64,000 nt of DNA from Bacteroidota bacterium (GCA_018267285.1 JAFDYU010000004.1:1-64000); one strand, 5' to 3'. Numbered from the stretch's first letter, positions 1 through 8,603 are shown. The notes: a model not told the origin generated them from the sequence alone. Numbers and translations: made by a program.

Positions 1-22
1 CTACCAACTGAGCTACTCCCGC
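1..22 (-). tRNA. tRNA-Gly, 5' part only (cut by window edge)
   Basis: Read on the minus strand, the sequence begins GCGGGAGTAGCTCAG and continues TTGGTAG, which is the acceptor 5' strand and D-arm of a tRNA. This start is typical of bacterial tRNA-Gly, but the anticodon lies outside the window, so the Gly identity is an inference. It lies 8 bases downstream of tRNA-Tyr and is very probably co-transcribed with it. Confidence 0.75.
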
Positions 23-30
23 ATAATTTG

Positions 31-113
31 TGGGGAGAACAGGATTCGAACCTGTGAAGACATAAGTCAACAGATTTACAGTCTGTCCTCGTTGGCCGCT
101 TGAGTATCTCCCC
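31..113 (-). tRNA. tRNA-Tyr (GTA)
   Basis: On the minus strand the acceptor strands GGGGAGA and TCTCCCC pair, followed by a discriminator A. The T-arm is ACAGG-TTCGAAT-CCTGT. The anticodon loop reads CTGTAAA with anticodon GTA at 77-79. The extra-long variable arm is that of a class II tRNA, as expected for bacterial tRNA-Tyr. CCA is not encoded. It is the first gene of a tRNA unit continuing into tRNA-Gly. Confidence 0.95.
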
Positions 114-188
114 CGATTTTTCAATATTTACTAAAGAACTTTCCCTTCAGGCACGAAATGCATAGGCCATTCCTCGAAAAAGGGAGTG

Positions 189-219
189 CAAAATTATACG
201 GTTTTTCGGTATCGGCAAA
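189..219 (-). promoter_or_regulatory. Promoter of the tRNA-Tyr/tRNA-Gly unit
   Basis: On the minus strand there is TTTG (219-216), a 19-base spacer and TAATTTTG (196-189). This is an exact match to the Bacteroidota housekeeping promoter form TTTG-N19-TAnnTTTG. Transcription would start near 183, giving a leader of about 70 bases before tRNA-Tyr. Confidence 0.75.
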
Positions 220-282
220 TTCGAAGCAAAGAAACAAAGCTCCGACCTAATAATTGGTTCGTTTCTTAAAGAAAAAACAGAG

Positions 283-825
283 CTATTTACTGCCTACACC
301 TGATTTCTTAATGTTTAAGCGCGTACCATTAGGGATACTCATTTTTGATACAGTAACACTTTCATTATAGTGTTCGGCTATTTTTTTTATAATTCCAATG
401 CCCAAACTAATCATTTTTCGTTTTGAGGTGTAGTCAATCTGTACCTCGTTTGGATTAATCCGTGTGATTACTAATTCCGGAGGTGTTGCCCCCGGATTGG
501 AAGCCCTCACCACTTTATGAATGGTTGTCTCAACATTCTCGAGCAGGTCCATGCATTTCCATTCGCTTTTAATGTATGGTTTGTAAGTGGTTAATAAAGA
601 AGGGGTAATATATTTTCCGAATTCTTCCAGGGCAACTTCCTGATCGAGCTTCAACACTTTACAGGCAGAGTTTAAGATCGCTACTAACTCTTCGTCTGGA
701 TAACTTTTGGTGGCATCAAAAAATTTCCCGCGAAATTTAGCATCGTCCATTATTGTGTTTAGCACTTCCTGATTGGCGGCTGACTTAATGAACCTTTGGA
801 GCTGTAAAAAAATTATCCCGTGCAT
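283..825 (-). CDS. Stand-alone H-NOX (haem nitric oxide/oxygen binding) protein
   Basis: This 180-residue protein is one H-NOX (HNOB) domain. The start MHGIIF and the length are those of bacterial H-NOX proteins. The proximal haem ligand is His103, and the haem-propionate motif YxSxR is present as Tyr132, Ser134, Arg136. Such proteins bind NO (sometimes O2) through a b-type haem and usually control a histidine kinase or a diguanylate cyclase encoded beside them. No such partner lies nearby: tRNAs are downstream, and upstream is the DUF721 gene after a 175-base gap. The target must be encoded elsewhere. Whether it binds O2 cannot be judged, because no distal-pocket Tyr is evident. It is cytoplasmic, with no signal peptide. 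Confidence 0.9.
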   Translation of the reverse strand: MHGIIFLQLQRFIKSAANQEVLNTIMDDAKFRGKFFDATKSYPDEELVAILNSACKVLKLDQEVALEEFGKYITPSLLTTYKPYIKSEWKCMDLLENVETTIHKVVRASNPGATPPELVITRINPNEVQIDYTSKRKMISLGIGIIKKIAEHYNESVTVSKMSIPNGTRLNIKKSGVGSK

Positions 826-895
826 CGTTTTAAATTTTTATGATGATTCTTAATTATTATTCCGTCTGTGTTTTTGAACTACTACAGTACAATGT

Positions 896-915
896 AAAGA
901 AAGAAAGAAAGAAAG
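896..915. repeat. Tetranucleotide repeat (AAAG)5
   Basis: Five perfect AAAG units (CTTT on the minus strand) lie about 70 bases upstream of the H-NOX start codon, where its promoter should be. Such tracts can change length by slippage. The rest of the 826-1000 gap is AT-rich, with nothing else recognisable. Confidence 0.9.
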
Positions 916-1000
916 AAAACATCTCAATAAAATATTTTTTTATGAATAGACGACCATTTAAGTCATCGCAATTTTACCTGTCGTGTTTCTGTAAAAAAAT

Positions 1001-1297
1001 CTACATCAACACAATCTCTTTCAATACATCTTTGCCAAACTCCGTTTCTAAAGTTTTCAAAAGATGGTTTTTGTGAAAACTCAAATCGCTTTTCATGGCG
1101 GGGGAATCCAACTCGATAAACAATACTTTATTTCTAACATAAATCCGCTTAGTATGGCGGGCTACGGGCTTGCCCACCAGTTTTTCCCACGATGTCACCA
1201 CGTTGGCTTCATCAAATTTTGGTTTGAGGTGGTATTGCTTCAGTAGGTCTTTTATGGCCTGGCCGATGTGCTGTATGTCGTGGGGGTTGTGGGGCAT
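1001..1297 (-). CDS. DUF721 (DciA-like) family protein
   Basis: The protein is 98 residues from the ATG at 1297. A start at 1330 would overlap the end of recF by 20 bases and is less likely. The central part, around TSWEKLVGKPVARHT and the following LFIELDSPA, is the DUF721 domain (DciA family), which in other bacteria helps load the replicative helicase. It follows recF after 13 bases and is probably co-transcribed, a pairing common in Bacteroidota. Its exact role in this phylum is inferred. Confidence 0.85.
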   Translation of the reverse strand: MPHNPHDIQHIGQAIKDLLKQYHLKPKFDEANVVTSWEKLVGKPVARHTKRIYVRNKVLFIELDSPAMKSDLSFHKNHLLKTLETEFGKDVLKEIVLM

Positions 1298-1310
1298 TAT
1301 TTTTTCGCAT

Positions 1311-2414
1311 CTATACTGTAAACTTACCATTTTCTATCGTTACCACTCCGGCTTTCAGACTCATTCGGTCTATTATTTCGCGGCAACGTGCGGGGCGGGC
1401 ATCGGTAATAAATAACTGACCAAACGTATCTTCCGAAACCAACTTCAAAATTTTATCGATTCGGATGTCGTCCAGTTTATCGAAAATATCATCGAGCAAC
1501 AGCAGGGGTTTAAATTTTTTCTTTTCAGCGATGGTCTGAAACTCCGCCAGCTTCAAGGCTATTAAAAAAGACTTCTGTTGGCCTTGCGACCCAAACCTCT
1601 TTACTTCATTGCCGTTCAACAAAAACAAAAAGTCATCGCGGTGAATGCCGCTGCCGGTTCGCTGCAACAGCAAATCGCGTGGCAAATTTTTAGTAAGCAA
1701 TTCGGTAAAATCCGTACCCTCTAAATCGGATCGGTATTGAATATCCATCTTCTCCAGTTTGGAATCGGAAAGGTTTTGGTAGTGCCGTTGAAACGTTGGG
1801 ATAAACTCTTGAAGAAATTCTTTCCGTTTTTTAAAAATGAACTTTGCAGCCGGAATAATTTTTTCATTGTAGCTCGCCAGCAAGTCGTGGTCGGTCTGGC
1901 CGCGTTCGGCAAACATCTTCAGCGTACTGTTTCTTTGTTTAAGAAAATTGGCGTACACGATCAGGTTTTCCAAATAGCCATGATCAATTTGCGAAAGGAG
2001 GCTGTCGAAAAAATTTCGCCTCACCTCGCTGCCATCCCAAATCAATTCAATGTCTTGCGGCACGATTAAAACCACCGGGTATTTGCCCACGTGTTCCGAA
2101 AATTTCTGGCAATCGAGCCCGTCTTCGCGAATTATTTTTTTTTGACCTTGTTGAAAAGAACAAACTACTTCCTTCGTCTTTTCATTCATCTTAAAAAGTC
2201 CTTTGATCATAAACTGGCTCTCGCCAAGTTTAATGTTTTGAGCATCGGAAGGATTTACAGCACTTTTTGTAAACGACAAATAATGAATGGCATCGAGCAG
2301 GTTTGTTTTGCCACTGCCGTTGCTTCCGAGAAAACACGTGAGTGGCTGCTCAAACCTCAAGTTTGCCTCGGAATAATTTTTAAAATTGAAAAGTTTTAAA
2401 TCTTGAAGAACCAC
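1311..2414 (-). CDS. recF: DNA replication/repair protein RecF
   Basis: RecF is an SMC-like ATPase that loads RecA at gaps in single-stranded DNA. The 367 residues are the normal length. The Walker A motif GSNGSGKT is at residues 30-37, with the ABC signature region FGSQGQQKS and Walker B LLLLDDIFDKLD in the C-terminal third. It is followed at once by the DUF721 gene. Upstream is a 98-base gap to the fkbM-type gene. A TATTTTTA sequence there could be a weak -7 element, but it is not convincing. Confidence 0.96.
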   Translation of the reverse strand: MVLQDLKLFNFKNYSEANLRFEQPLTCFLGSNGSGKTNLLDAIHYLSFTKSAVNPSDAQNIKLGESQFMIKGLFKMNEKTKEVVCSFQQGQKKIIREDGLDCQKFSEHVGKYPVVLIVPQDIELIWDGSEVRRNFFDSLLSQIDHGYLENLIVYANFLKQRNSTLKMFAERGQTDHDLLASYNEKIIPAAKFIFKKRKEFLQEFIPTFQRHYQNLSDSKLEKMDIQYRSDLEGTDFTELLTKNLPRDLLLQRTGSGIHRDDFLFLLNGNEVKRFGSQGQQKSFLIALKLAEFQTIAEKKKFKPLLLLDDIFDKLDDIRIDKILKLVSEDTFGQLFITDARPARCREIIDRMSLKAGVVTIENGKFTV

Positions 2415-2512
2415 TTTTTAAAGTTAGGGTATAATCTTAAAAATAGATGCTGAAATTTTAGCAACATCACAAACATATCGCATCAAAAAAATTTAGATAA
2501 CGCCCAATCTCT

Positions 2513-3364
2513 TTATTTTTTTTCTTGAGGAATACAGAAAATATTAAATGTGTGTTTTGAAATTACTTCGTCTTTTGTAATCTGCTGCTCTGATATTGCA
2601 GCTTCCTCATAGATATCTGTCGAGATCATTTTGTACAATGAATAGTTTTTGTTTTTCAACAAATCATACAATTCGATTCTCTCCTCTTTAGTTGATGGCC
2701 CGAAGCATTCCACTATCAAATAAGGTTTGAAAACATCAATTATTTCAGGCATGGACTTAATAACTTCTTTGTCGTAGCCCTCAGTATCAATTTTTATAAA
2801 TGACAAATTTTTTAAATGTTCTGCATAATTCTCTTTCAAAAGTTTTTGAAGGTTTTTGCCTTTGACCTTCATCTGGTAGCGAACATTTCTTTCTTGATTA
2901 TGAGTGAACCCCACTATTCCGCCATTTCCATAAGAAGCATCGCCCGATCCAAAAACAAAGTCGCCATCTTCATGGGTTGCGGCAAAATTAAATGGAGTTA
3001 TGTTAGTTTTGTCTTTATTCAAGCCAGCATTTACTTGCAAAACCTTGAAAGTATTAGGATTAGGCTCAAATGCCAATGTCATCCCATTACTACCGGTTGC
3101 TAATGCCATGGGCATGGTGGTGTCCCCTTCATGAGCACCAATGTCTATAACCAAATCACCTTTCCTGATATATTTTTTAAGAAAATCGACTTGTTCTTGA
3201 GTTACCTTTCTTCCTGATTTTCCATGCTCTCCCGGGTGCAACCATTGTGCGTATTCAATAACGCCTTCGTCTTTTAGTTCAAAAGAGACTTTTTTATATC
3301 CATACTGTATGTAAGTTTTTTTCTTCCGAAAGGGTGTAAATAAGTAAGTAAGCATGTTAGTCAT
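2513..3364 (-). CDS. FkbM family methyltransferase
   Basis: The 283-residue protein has the SAM-binding motif VIDIGAHEGD at residues 72-81, an acidic strand LAFEPNP near 97-103, and the FkbM signature KIDTEGYD at 191-198. FkbM enzymes O-methylate sugars or secondary metabolites. The substrate here is unknown, since no glycosyltransferases are near. It stands alone, with its own promoter and a very short leader. Stop codons and gaps separate it from recF and pdhA. Confidence 0.88.
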   Translation of the reverse strand: MTNMLTYLFTPFRKKKTYIQYGYKKVSFELKDEGVIEYAQWLHPGEHGKSGRKVTQEQVDFLKKYIRKGDLVIDIGAHEGDTTMPMALATGSNGMTLAFEPNPNTFKVLQVNAGLNKDKTNITPFNFAATHEDGDFVFGSGDASYGNGGIVGFTHNQERNVRYQMKVKGKNLQKLLKENYAEHLKNLSFIKIDTEGYDKEVIKSMPEIIDVFKPYLIVECFGPSTKEERIELYDLLKNKNYSLYKMISTDIYEEAAISEQQITKDEVISKHTFNIFCIPQEKK

Positions 3365-3380
3365 AAAATCTAGTTTTTAT

Positions 3381-3412
3381 CAAATATAGGTTCGGCTAAA
3401 GTGCAACACAAG
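3381..3412 (-). promoter_or_regulatory. Promoter of the fkbM-type gene
   Basis: On the minus strand CTTG (3412-3409), a 20-base spacer and TATATTTG (3388-3381) fit the Bacteroidota promoter. The start of transcription would be about 10 bases before the ATG at 3364, leaving almost no leader. Confidence 0.6.
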
Positions 3413-3474
3413 GTTGAAGGATACGGAGGATTTTAATCTGATTTTATCGTTTTAATCCGCTCCTAAATTGTTTG

Positions 3475-3506
3475 TTTGGCGGTTGCCCCGTCATCCACTA
3501 TTTTCG
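3475..3506 (+). promoter_or_regulatory. Probable promoter of pdhA
   Basis: TTTG (3475-3478), a 20-base spacer and TATTTTCG (3499-3506) fit the Bacteroidota promoter with one mismatch in the -7 element. The predicted start near 3512 lies 22 bases before the ATG at 3534. It also argues against the upstream in-frame start at 3468. Confidence 0.5.
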
Positions 3507-3533
3507 CAGTTCCAAACTTCAAAAGTAACAGTT

Positions 3534-4559
3534 ATGGCAGCTACCGCCCAAGCAAAAAATAAAACCTCGAAAACCGAGCATTCCAAAGAAACCTATCTGT
3601 TTTGGTTCGAATCCATGCTGCTCATGCGCAAATTTGAAGAGAAGGCGGGGCAACTTTACGGCATGCAGAAAATACGTGGCTTTTGCCACCTCTACATTGG
3701 GCAAGAGGCCTGTGCAGCCGGGGCGGTTTCGGCTTTGAAGAAAGGAGACAAATACATTACAGCTTACCGAGATCACGCTCACCCCCTGGCACTGGGCACC
3801 AGCCCCAACAAGGTGATGGCCGAACTGTTTGCCAAAGAAACAGGAGTGAGCAAGGGCAAGGGCGGATCCATGCATATTTTTGATAAGGAGCATAATTTCT
3901 TTGGAGGCCATGGAATTGTGGGCGGGCAGATTCCGCTTGGTGCGGGCATTGGCTTTGCCGAGAAATTCAACAAAACAGGAAATCTGTGCATCTGCTACAT
4001 GGGCGATGGCGCTGTTCGCCAGGGGGCATTTCACGAAGCCTTGAATTTGGCTATGCTTTGGAAAATCCCGGTGATTTTTGTGATCGAAAACAACGGCTAT
4101 GCTATGGGCACTTCGGTGAAGCGAACATCGAATGTAACCGAACTTTACACACTGGCCGATTCGTACGATATGCCCTCGGAACCGGTGGATGCCATGAATG
4201 TAGAGGCAGTGCACGAGGCTGTGGTGCGCGCTGCCGAGCGGGCACGGGCAGGCGATGGCCCCACGCTTCTCGAATTCAGAACGTATCGCTACAAAGGCCA
4301 CTCCATGAGCGACCCGCAGAAATACCGCACGAAAGAAGAAGTAGAAGAATACAAGCACCGCGACCCGATTGAGCAGGTACGGAAAACAATTTTAGACAAG
4401 AAAATTGCCTTGGAAACCGATCTGGAGGCCATCGAAAGTAAAGTACTTGCCCAAGTAGAAGAAAGCGTAAAATTTGCCGAAGAATCTAAGTTCCCCGATC
4501 CGTCTGAGGCCATGAAAGACATCTACATGCAAGAAGACTATCCATTTATAGTGGATTAG
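3534..4559 (+). CDS. pdhA: Pyruvate dehydrogenase E1 component, alpha subunit
   Basis: E1-alpha, together with E1-beta, decarboxylates pyruvate with thiamine diphosphate and passes the acetyl group to E2. The ATG at 3534 gives 341 residues. The frame is open back to 3468, but that start lies before the candidate promoter. The TPP motif begins GDGAVRQGAFHEA at residue 157 and ends IENNGY. The phosphorylation-loop-like segment YRYKGHSMSDPQKYR is also conserved in this family. No E1-beta or E2 gene is adjacent, so these must be encoded elsewhere. A second, fused E1 of related type lies at 41018-42997. Confidence 0.93.
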   Translation: MAATAQAKNKTSKTEHSKETYLFWFESMLLMRKFEEKAGQLYGMQKIRGFCHLYIGQEACAAGAVSALKKGDKYITAYRDHAHPLALGTSPNKVMAELFAKETGVSKGKGGSMHIFDKEHNFFGGHGIVGGQIPLGAGIGFAEKFNKTGNLCICYMGDGAVRQGAFHEALNLAMLWKIPVIFVIENNGYAMGTSVKRTSNVTELYTLADSYDMPSEPVDAMNVEAVHEAVVRAAERARAGDGPTLLEFRTYRYKGHSMSDPQKYRTKEEVEEYKHRDPIEQVRKTILDKKIALETDLEAIESKVLAQVEESVKFAEESKFPDPSEAMKDIYMQEDYPFIVD

Positions 4560-4636
4560 TATCACCATCTAGACTGATGCAAGGGCTGATGGGCTCAAAT
4601 AGAAGTTTAAAGCTTTTAATTCAACCGTGAAATTCT

Positions 4637-4644
4637 TAGTTTTG
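4637..4644 (+). promoter_or_regulatory. Candidate -7 promoter element for the TPR gene
   Basis: TAGTTTTG matches TAnnTTTG exactly and lies 38 bases before the ATG at 4683. No good TTTG lies at the -33 spacing, only TTTA. Confidence 0.4.
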
Positions 4645-4682
4645 CGACCCTGTCAAAACCAGATAGGTTAATATTTACAGAA

Positions 4683-5369
4683 ATGGCGAAAAAGGAAGAA
4701 AGCAAAGATTTGCTCGAAAGCTCGGAGGCGCTCAAAGAAAAATTTGAAGGAGTTGAGCATTGGGTGCAAAGCAACCCTAAAATTATCATTGGGGTATTGA
4801 GTGCCATCGTTATTGCCGTTGGCGGTTATTTTGGATGGAAATATTATATCGATGGCCAAGAAGCCGTGGCTCAAAAAGAAATGTTTCAGGCCATTCATTA
4901 TTTCGAAGCCGACAGCCTTAACCTCGCGTTCAACGGAGACGGCAACAATCTCGGTTTTAAACAAATCATTGAAGATTACGGCATGACCCCGGCCGGCAAC
5001 CTTGCCAATTTTTATGCCGGAGTGATACACCTGAAGCAGGGCAAATTTCCGCTTGCCATTTATTATTTCGAAGATTTCAACGCCAACGATATGTTGGTGC
5101 AGGCACGTGCCTACAGCCTGATTGGCGATGCGTTTATGGAACAAAAGAATTTTGAAGATGCCTCGAAGTGGTACAATAAAGCTTGTGAGCATAACCCCAA
5201 CAAAGAATTTACACCCATGTACTTGATGAAGGCTGCTTTGGCCTACGAAAAGCTCAATCAGAACGACAAAGCAAAAGAAGCCTACCAAAAAATAATTGAT
5301 ACGTATTTCGAAAGCAGCGAGGTGCAAAACGCCAAGAAGTACAAAGCAAGATTAGAGACCAATTCTTAA
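4683..5369 (+). CDS. Membrane-anchored tetratricopeptide repeat protein
   Basis: The 228-residue protein has one hydrophobic segment at about residues 35-57 (IIIGVLSAIVIAVGGYFGW), preceded by a charged N-terminus. A mostly helical C-terminal domain follows, with TPR-like units such as ARAYSLIGDAFMEQKNFEDASKWYNKA and a later one around ALAYEKLNQNDKAKEAYQKI. The arrangement resembles the YfgM family, in which the TPR domain faces the periplasm and works with the Sec machinery or chaperones, but the assignment is by architecture only. A strong terminator follows. Confidence 0.85.
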   Translation: MAKKEESKDLLESSEALKEKFEGVEHWVQSNPKIIIGVLSAIVIAVGGYFGWKYYIDGQEAVAQKEMFQAIHYFEADSLNLAFNGDGNNLGFKQIIEDYGMTPAGNLANFYAGVIHLKQGKFPLAIYYFEDFNANDMLVQARAYSLIGDAFMEQKNFEDASKWYNKACEHNPNKEFTPMYLMKAALAYEKLNQNDKAKEAYQKIIDTYFESSEVQNAKKYKARLETNS

Positions 5370-5392
5370 AAAATTATTAATGATATTTGAAG

Positions 5393-5422
5393 AGGGATAG
5401 ACATCTATCCCTTTTTTATTTT
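5393..5422 (+). terminator. Intrinsic terminator after the TPR gene
   Basis: The stem AGGGATAG / CTATCCCT (5393-5400 with 5405-5412) has a 4-base loop ACAT and is followed by TTTTTT and a T-rich run. It ends only about 12 bases before the ribH start, so ribH either depends on read-through or has a promoter overlapping this element. No FMN riboswitch is visible. Confidence 0.75.
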
Positions 5423-5433
5423 AAATCCCTTTT

Positions 5434-5901
5434 ATGGCAGGAATACTCAAATCCGTTTCAGGAAAAAATAAAATCAACCTCAAGAATAAAAAATTTGCCC
5501 TTGTAGTGGCCGAATGGAATGAGGAGATTACCGAAACCCTTTTTAATGGCGCATATCAGGCTTTGCTTGAATTAGGTGCAAAGAAAGATAACATCATCCG
5601 TAAAAATGTTCCGGGAAGTTTTGAGCTTCCGCTGGGTGCTCAGCAAATGGCCGGGCAAAAAAAAATTGATGCGGTGATCTGCATCGGCTGTGTGATTCAG
5701 GGCGATACCCCTCACTTTGATTACATCTGTCAGGCAGTAGCAAATGGCATTATGAATGTAAATTTGAAGTTTAACAAACCGGTGGCTTTTGGTGTGTTAA
5801 CAACGCTGAATAAAAAACAAGCTCTTGAGCGGGCCGGTGGAAGACTTGGCAACAAGGGTGAAGAGGCCGCAGTAACGGTAGTAAAAATGTTGACCCCATA
5901 A
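5434..5901 (+). CDS. ribH: 6,7-dimethyl-8-ribityllumazine synthase
   Basis: RibH condenses 5-amino-6-ribitylaminouracil with dihydroxybutanone phosphate, the penultimate step of riboflavin synthesis. The 155 residues match the family length. Landmarks are the substrate-stacking aromatic Trp28 in VAEWNEE, the phosphate/substrate loop PGSFELPLGAQ (60-70) and the catalytic His94 in GDTPHFDYI. Other rib genes are not in the window. It is followed by a bidirectional terminator facing icd. Confidence 0.96.
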   Translation: MAGILKSVSGKNKINLKNKKFALVVAEWNEEITETLFNGAYQALLELGAKKDNIIRKNVPGSFELPLGAQQMAGQKKIDAVICIGCVIQGDTPHFDYICQAVANGIMNVNLKFNKPVAFGVLTTLNKKQALERAGGRLGNKGEEAAVTVVKMLTP

Positions 5902-5932
5902 AAAAGGTCTGAATAAATTATCCAGACCTTTT
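5902..5932. terminator. Bidirectional intrinsic terminator between ribH and icd
   Basis: The inverted repeat AAAAGGTCTG / CAGACCTTTT (5902-5911 with 5923-5932) has an 11-base loop. T runs follow the stem on both strands, so it can stop transcription from both convergent genes. Confidence 0.85.
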
Positions 5933-5951
5933 CATTTTCTCACAAGTGAAA

Positions 5952-7178
5952 TCACATATTCTTCACTACTTCTTTACCAAACTCCGAGCATTTTAAAAGT
6001 GTTGCTCCTTCCATCAGGCGGTGAAAATCGTAAGTTACTCGCTTTGCAGAAATCGCTCCTTCCAATCCCTTAACAATTAAATCAGCGGCTTCTTGCCAGC
6101 CCATATATTCCAGCATCATTACACCAGAGAGAATTACAGAGCCGGGGTTTACCTTATCCTGCCCGGCATACTTTGGTGCAGTTCCGTGTGTGGCCTCAAA
6201 AATCGCATGGCCGGTTACATAATTGATATTTCCTCCGGGGGCAATGCCAATTCCTCCAACGATAGCAGCGAGTGCATCGGAAATATAATCGCCATTCAAA
6301 TTTAAAGTAGCTACCACGGAGTATTCATCGGGTCTCAATAAAATCTGTTGTAAGAAGGCATCGGCTATGGAATCTTTAATCACAATTTTGTGGCCACCGT
6401 TGTTGATTTCCATCCACGGGCCTCCATCAATTTCTTTAGCGCCAAATTCATTTTTTGCAAGGGCGTATCCCCAATCGCGAAAACCACCTTCGGTAAACTT
6501 CATGATGTTTCCCTTATGTACCAATGTTACGTTTGGTTTTTTATGCGTAATCGCAAACTCAATGGCAGAACGCACCAATCGTTCAGTTCCTTCTTTGGAA
6601 ACGGGTTTGATGCCTATCCCGGAAGTTTCGGGGAATCGTATTTTCTTGTACTGTTTAGAGAACGTTTCTTTAAAGTATGAAAGAAATTTTTTGTTATCCT
6701 CACTTCCCTGTTGAAATTCAATGCCCGCATATATATCTTCGGTATTTTCACGGAAGATTGTCATGTTGGTTTTATGCGGTTCCTTCACCGGAGATGGAAC
6801 GCCTTTGAACCATTGCACCGGGCGAACACACGCATACAAATCCAAATCTTGACGAAGGGCAACATTTAATGAACGAATACCACCACCTACCGGAGTGGTA
6901 AGAGGGCCTTTAATACCAACGAGATATTCGCGGAAAGCGGCCATGGTCTCATCGGGCATCCAACTGCCTGTTTTATTAAAAGCTTTCTCTCCGGCCAGCA
7001 CTTCTTTCCAATTTATTTTACGTTTGCCTTTATAGGCTTTTTCTATGGCGGAGTCGAATACATTTTTTGATGCGGGCCAAATATCAACACCGGTTCCATC
7101 ACCTTCTATGAATGGAATGGTTGGCATATCGGGCACATTTAGTTTTCCATTGCTGATGCTAATCTTCTGGTCGCTCAT
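5952..7178 (-). CDS. icd: Isocitrate dehydrogenase (NADP-type, homodimeric)
   Basis: This TCA-cycle enzyme converts isocitrate to 2-oxoglutarate. The 408 residues align with the E. coli-type enzyme: N-terminal [10 protein letters not shown], the isocitrate-binding segment [23 protein letters not shown] (its Ser is the equivalent of the regulatory phosphoserine), [13 protein letters not shown], and the cofactor region [19 protein letters not shown]. The Lys and Tyr residues that set NADP preference in E. coli were not checked. It is the last gene of a minus-strand run, 72 bases after panB. Confidence 0.95.
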   Translation of the reverse strand: MSDQKISISNGKLNVPDMPTIPFIEGDGTGVDIWPASKNVFDSAIEKAYKGKRKINWKEVLAGEKAFNKTGSWMPDETMAAFREYLVGIKGPLTTPVGGGIRSLNVALRQDLDLYACVRPVQWFKGVPSPVKEPHKTNMTIFRENTEDIYAGIEFQQGSEDNKKFLSYFKETFSKQYKKIRFPETSGIGIKPVSKEGTERLVRSAIEFAITHKKPNVTLVHKGNIMKFTEGGFRDWGYALAKNEFGAKEIDGGPWMEINNGGHKIVIKDSIADAFLQQILLRPDEYSVVATLNLNGDYISDALAAIVGGIGIAPGGNINYVTGHAIFEATHGTAPKYAGQDKVNPGSVILSGVMMLEYMGWQEAADLIVKGLEGAISAKRVTYDFHRLMEGATLLKCSEFGKEVVKNM

Positions 7179-7250
7179 GATCTATTGCTTATTTAAATTA
7201 TTTAGAGAGTTTCGAATTTAGAGATTTTTGTAATGCCTGCATAAATTGTG

Positions 7251-8072
7251 TCAATACTTTTCTTCTTGGCTCGGGAATTCTTTGGCTTTCACATCGGATA
7301 CATATTTATTAACAGCGCCTGTTATTACCGAATTTAAATCGGCATATCTGCGGAGAAACCGGGGTTTAAATTCTTGGGTTATGCCGAGCATATCCTGCAT
7401 CACCAATACTTGGCCGTCTACATCAGGGCCAGCACCTATACCGATAACCGGAATCTGCAATTTGCCGGAAACCTTTTTGGCGAGTGCGGCCGGAATTTTT
7501 TCGAGCACCAGCCCAAAACATCCGCATTCTTGCAAAAGTTGCGCGTCTTCAATGAGTTTGTTTGCTTCTGCCTCTTCTTTTGCACGAACAGTGTACGTTC
7601 CAAATTTGTAAATCGATTGGGGTGTTAATCCCAAATGCCCCATCACCGGAACCCCGGCACTTAAAATTCTCAGCACAGAATCTTTTACTTCGCTGCCGCC
7701 TTCCAGTTTTACGGCATGAGCCCCCGACTCTTTCATAATGCGGATAGAAGATCGCAACGCCTCACCTGAACTTCCCTGGTAATAACCGAACGGAAGATCG
7801 ACTACAACCAAAGCGCGCTTCACCGCCTTCACCACAGAAGAGGCGTGATAAATCATTTGATCCAGCGTAATGGGCAGTGTGGTTTCGTTGCCGGCCATGA
7901 CATTCGATGCAGAATCGCCAACCAAAATTACATCAATACCTGCTCCGTCAACGATTCGTGCCATGCTGTAATCATAAGCCGTGAGCATAGCTATCTTTTC
8001 ACCCCGGTTCTTCATTTCCTGAAGTTGGTGTGTCGTGATTTTTTTTACCTCCGTTTTCTTATGAACAGACAT
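7251..8072 (-). CDS. panB: 3-methyl-2-oxobutanoate hydroxymethyltransferase
   Basis: PanB transfers a hydroxymethyl group from methylene-tetrahydrofolate to 2-oxoisovalerate, the first step of pantothenate synthesis. The 273 residues show the family signatures: [26 protein letters not shown] near the N-terminus, [22 protein letters not shown] and [15 protein letters not shown] with the metal-binding pattern. It lies 24 bases after the phosphoribosyltransferase gene. panC and panD are not seen. Confidence 0.95.
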   Translation of the reverse strand: MSVHKKTEVKKITTHQLQEMKNRGEKIAMLTAYDYSMARIVDGAGIDVILVGDSASNVMAGNETTLPITLDQMIYHASSVVKAVKRALVVVDLPFGYYQGSSGEALRSSIRIMKESGAHAVKLEGGSEVKDSVLRILSAGVPVMGHLGLTPQSIYKFGTYTVRAKEEAEANKLIEDAQLLQECGCFGLVLEKIPAALAKKVSGKLQIPVIGIGAGPDVDGQVLVMQDMLGITQEFKPRFLRRYADLNSVITGAVNKYVSDVKAKEFPSQEEKY

Positions 8073-8096
8073 GCAGTTTCTTTTTCCATTTTTGAG

Positions 8097-8603
8097 TCAC
8101 CTCAGATACACTCCGGCATCCTTTCCTTTCCCCAATTTAACTTCAACGTGATCGGTCAGGGTTGTTGCCAATTCATACCCTGTGTACGTTGGGGTTATTG
8201 GAAAAACCGTGTGGCTTCTGTTCACCAGTACGGCAACTTCAACACGCTTAACCTCATTTTCTAAAAAAGGTTTCATGGCATAGGCAAGGGTTCGGGCAGA
8301 GTTAAGAACATCGTCAACCAATATCACGCATTTTTTCTTCAGGTTTTTATGGGGGATGTCGAACTTTACCTCGCTTTGTGTGGACAAAAGTTTGTTTAAT
8401 GAAACTTTCGCCAAAATAATATTCAGTGTTGAAATGGCTTTCAGTTCTTTTTCGAGCAACCCGGCAAACGCATAACCCTGCCCATCGATTCCGGCCAGCA
8501 CTATTGATTTTTCTAAAAAATTATTTTCGTAAATCTCGAAAGCAATTCTCCGGATTTTCTGGTTCACATGAGTGGGGTTCAACACCAAAGTTTTTTCGCT
8601 CAT
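8097..8603 (-). CDS. Phosphoribosyltransferase family protein (PyrR-like)
   Basis: The 168-residue type I phosphoribosyltransferase has the PRPP-binding motif VILVDDVLNSARTL at residues 93-106. The sequence VLAGIDGQGYAFA near residue 36 is the usual active-site loop region. The overall pattern resembles PyrR, an uracil phosphoribosyltransferase that regulates pyrimidine operons by RNA binding, but specificity cannot be fixed from sequence. Its start overlaps the stop of the Lrp-type gene, so the two are translationally coupled. carA, a pyrimidine and arginine gene, lies upstream in the same run. Confidence 0.82.
   Translation of the reverse strand: MSEKTLVLNPTHVNQKIRRIAFEIYENNFLEKSIVLAGIDGQGYAFAGLLEKELKAISTLNIILAKVSLNKLLSTQSEVKFDIPHKNLKKKCVILVDDVLNSARTLAYAMKPFLENEVKRVEVAVLVNRSHTVFPITPTYTGYELATTLTDHVEVKLGKGKDAGVYLR

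Noticed and set aside
3519..4358. 279-codon open frame opposite pdhA
   Set aside because: It is a shadow of pdhA, with biased composition and no recognisable domain.
5370..5433. FMN riboswitch before ribH
   Set aside because: The gap is too short and holds only a simple terminator hairpin; no RFN element pattern is present.
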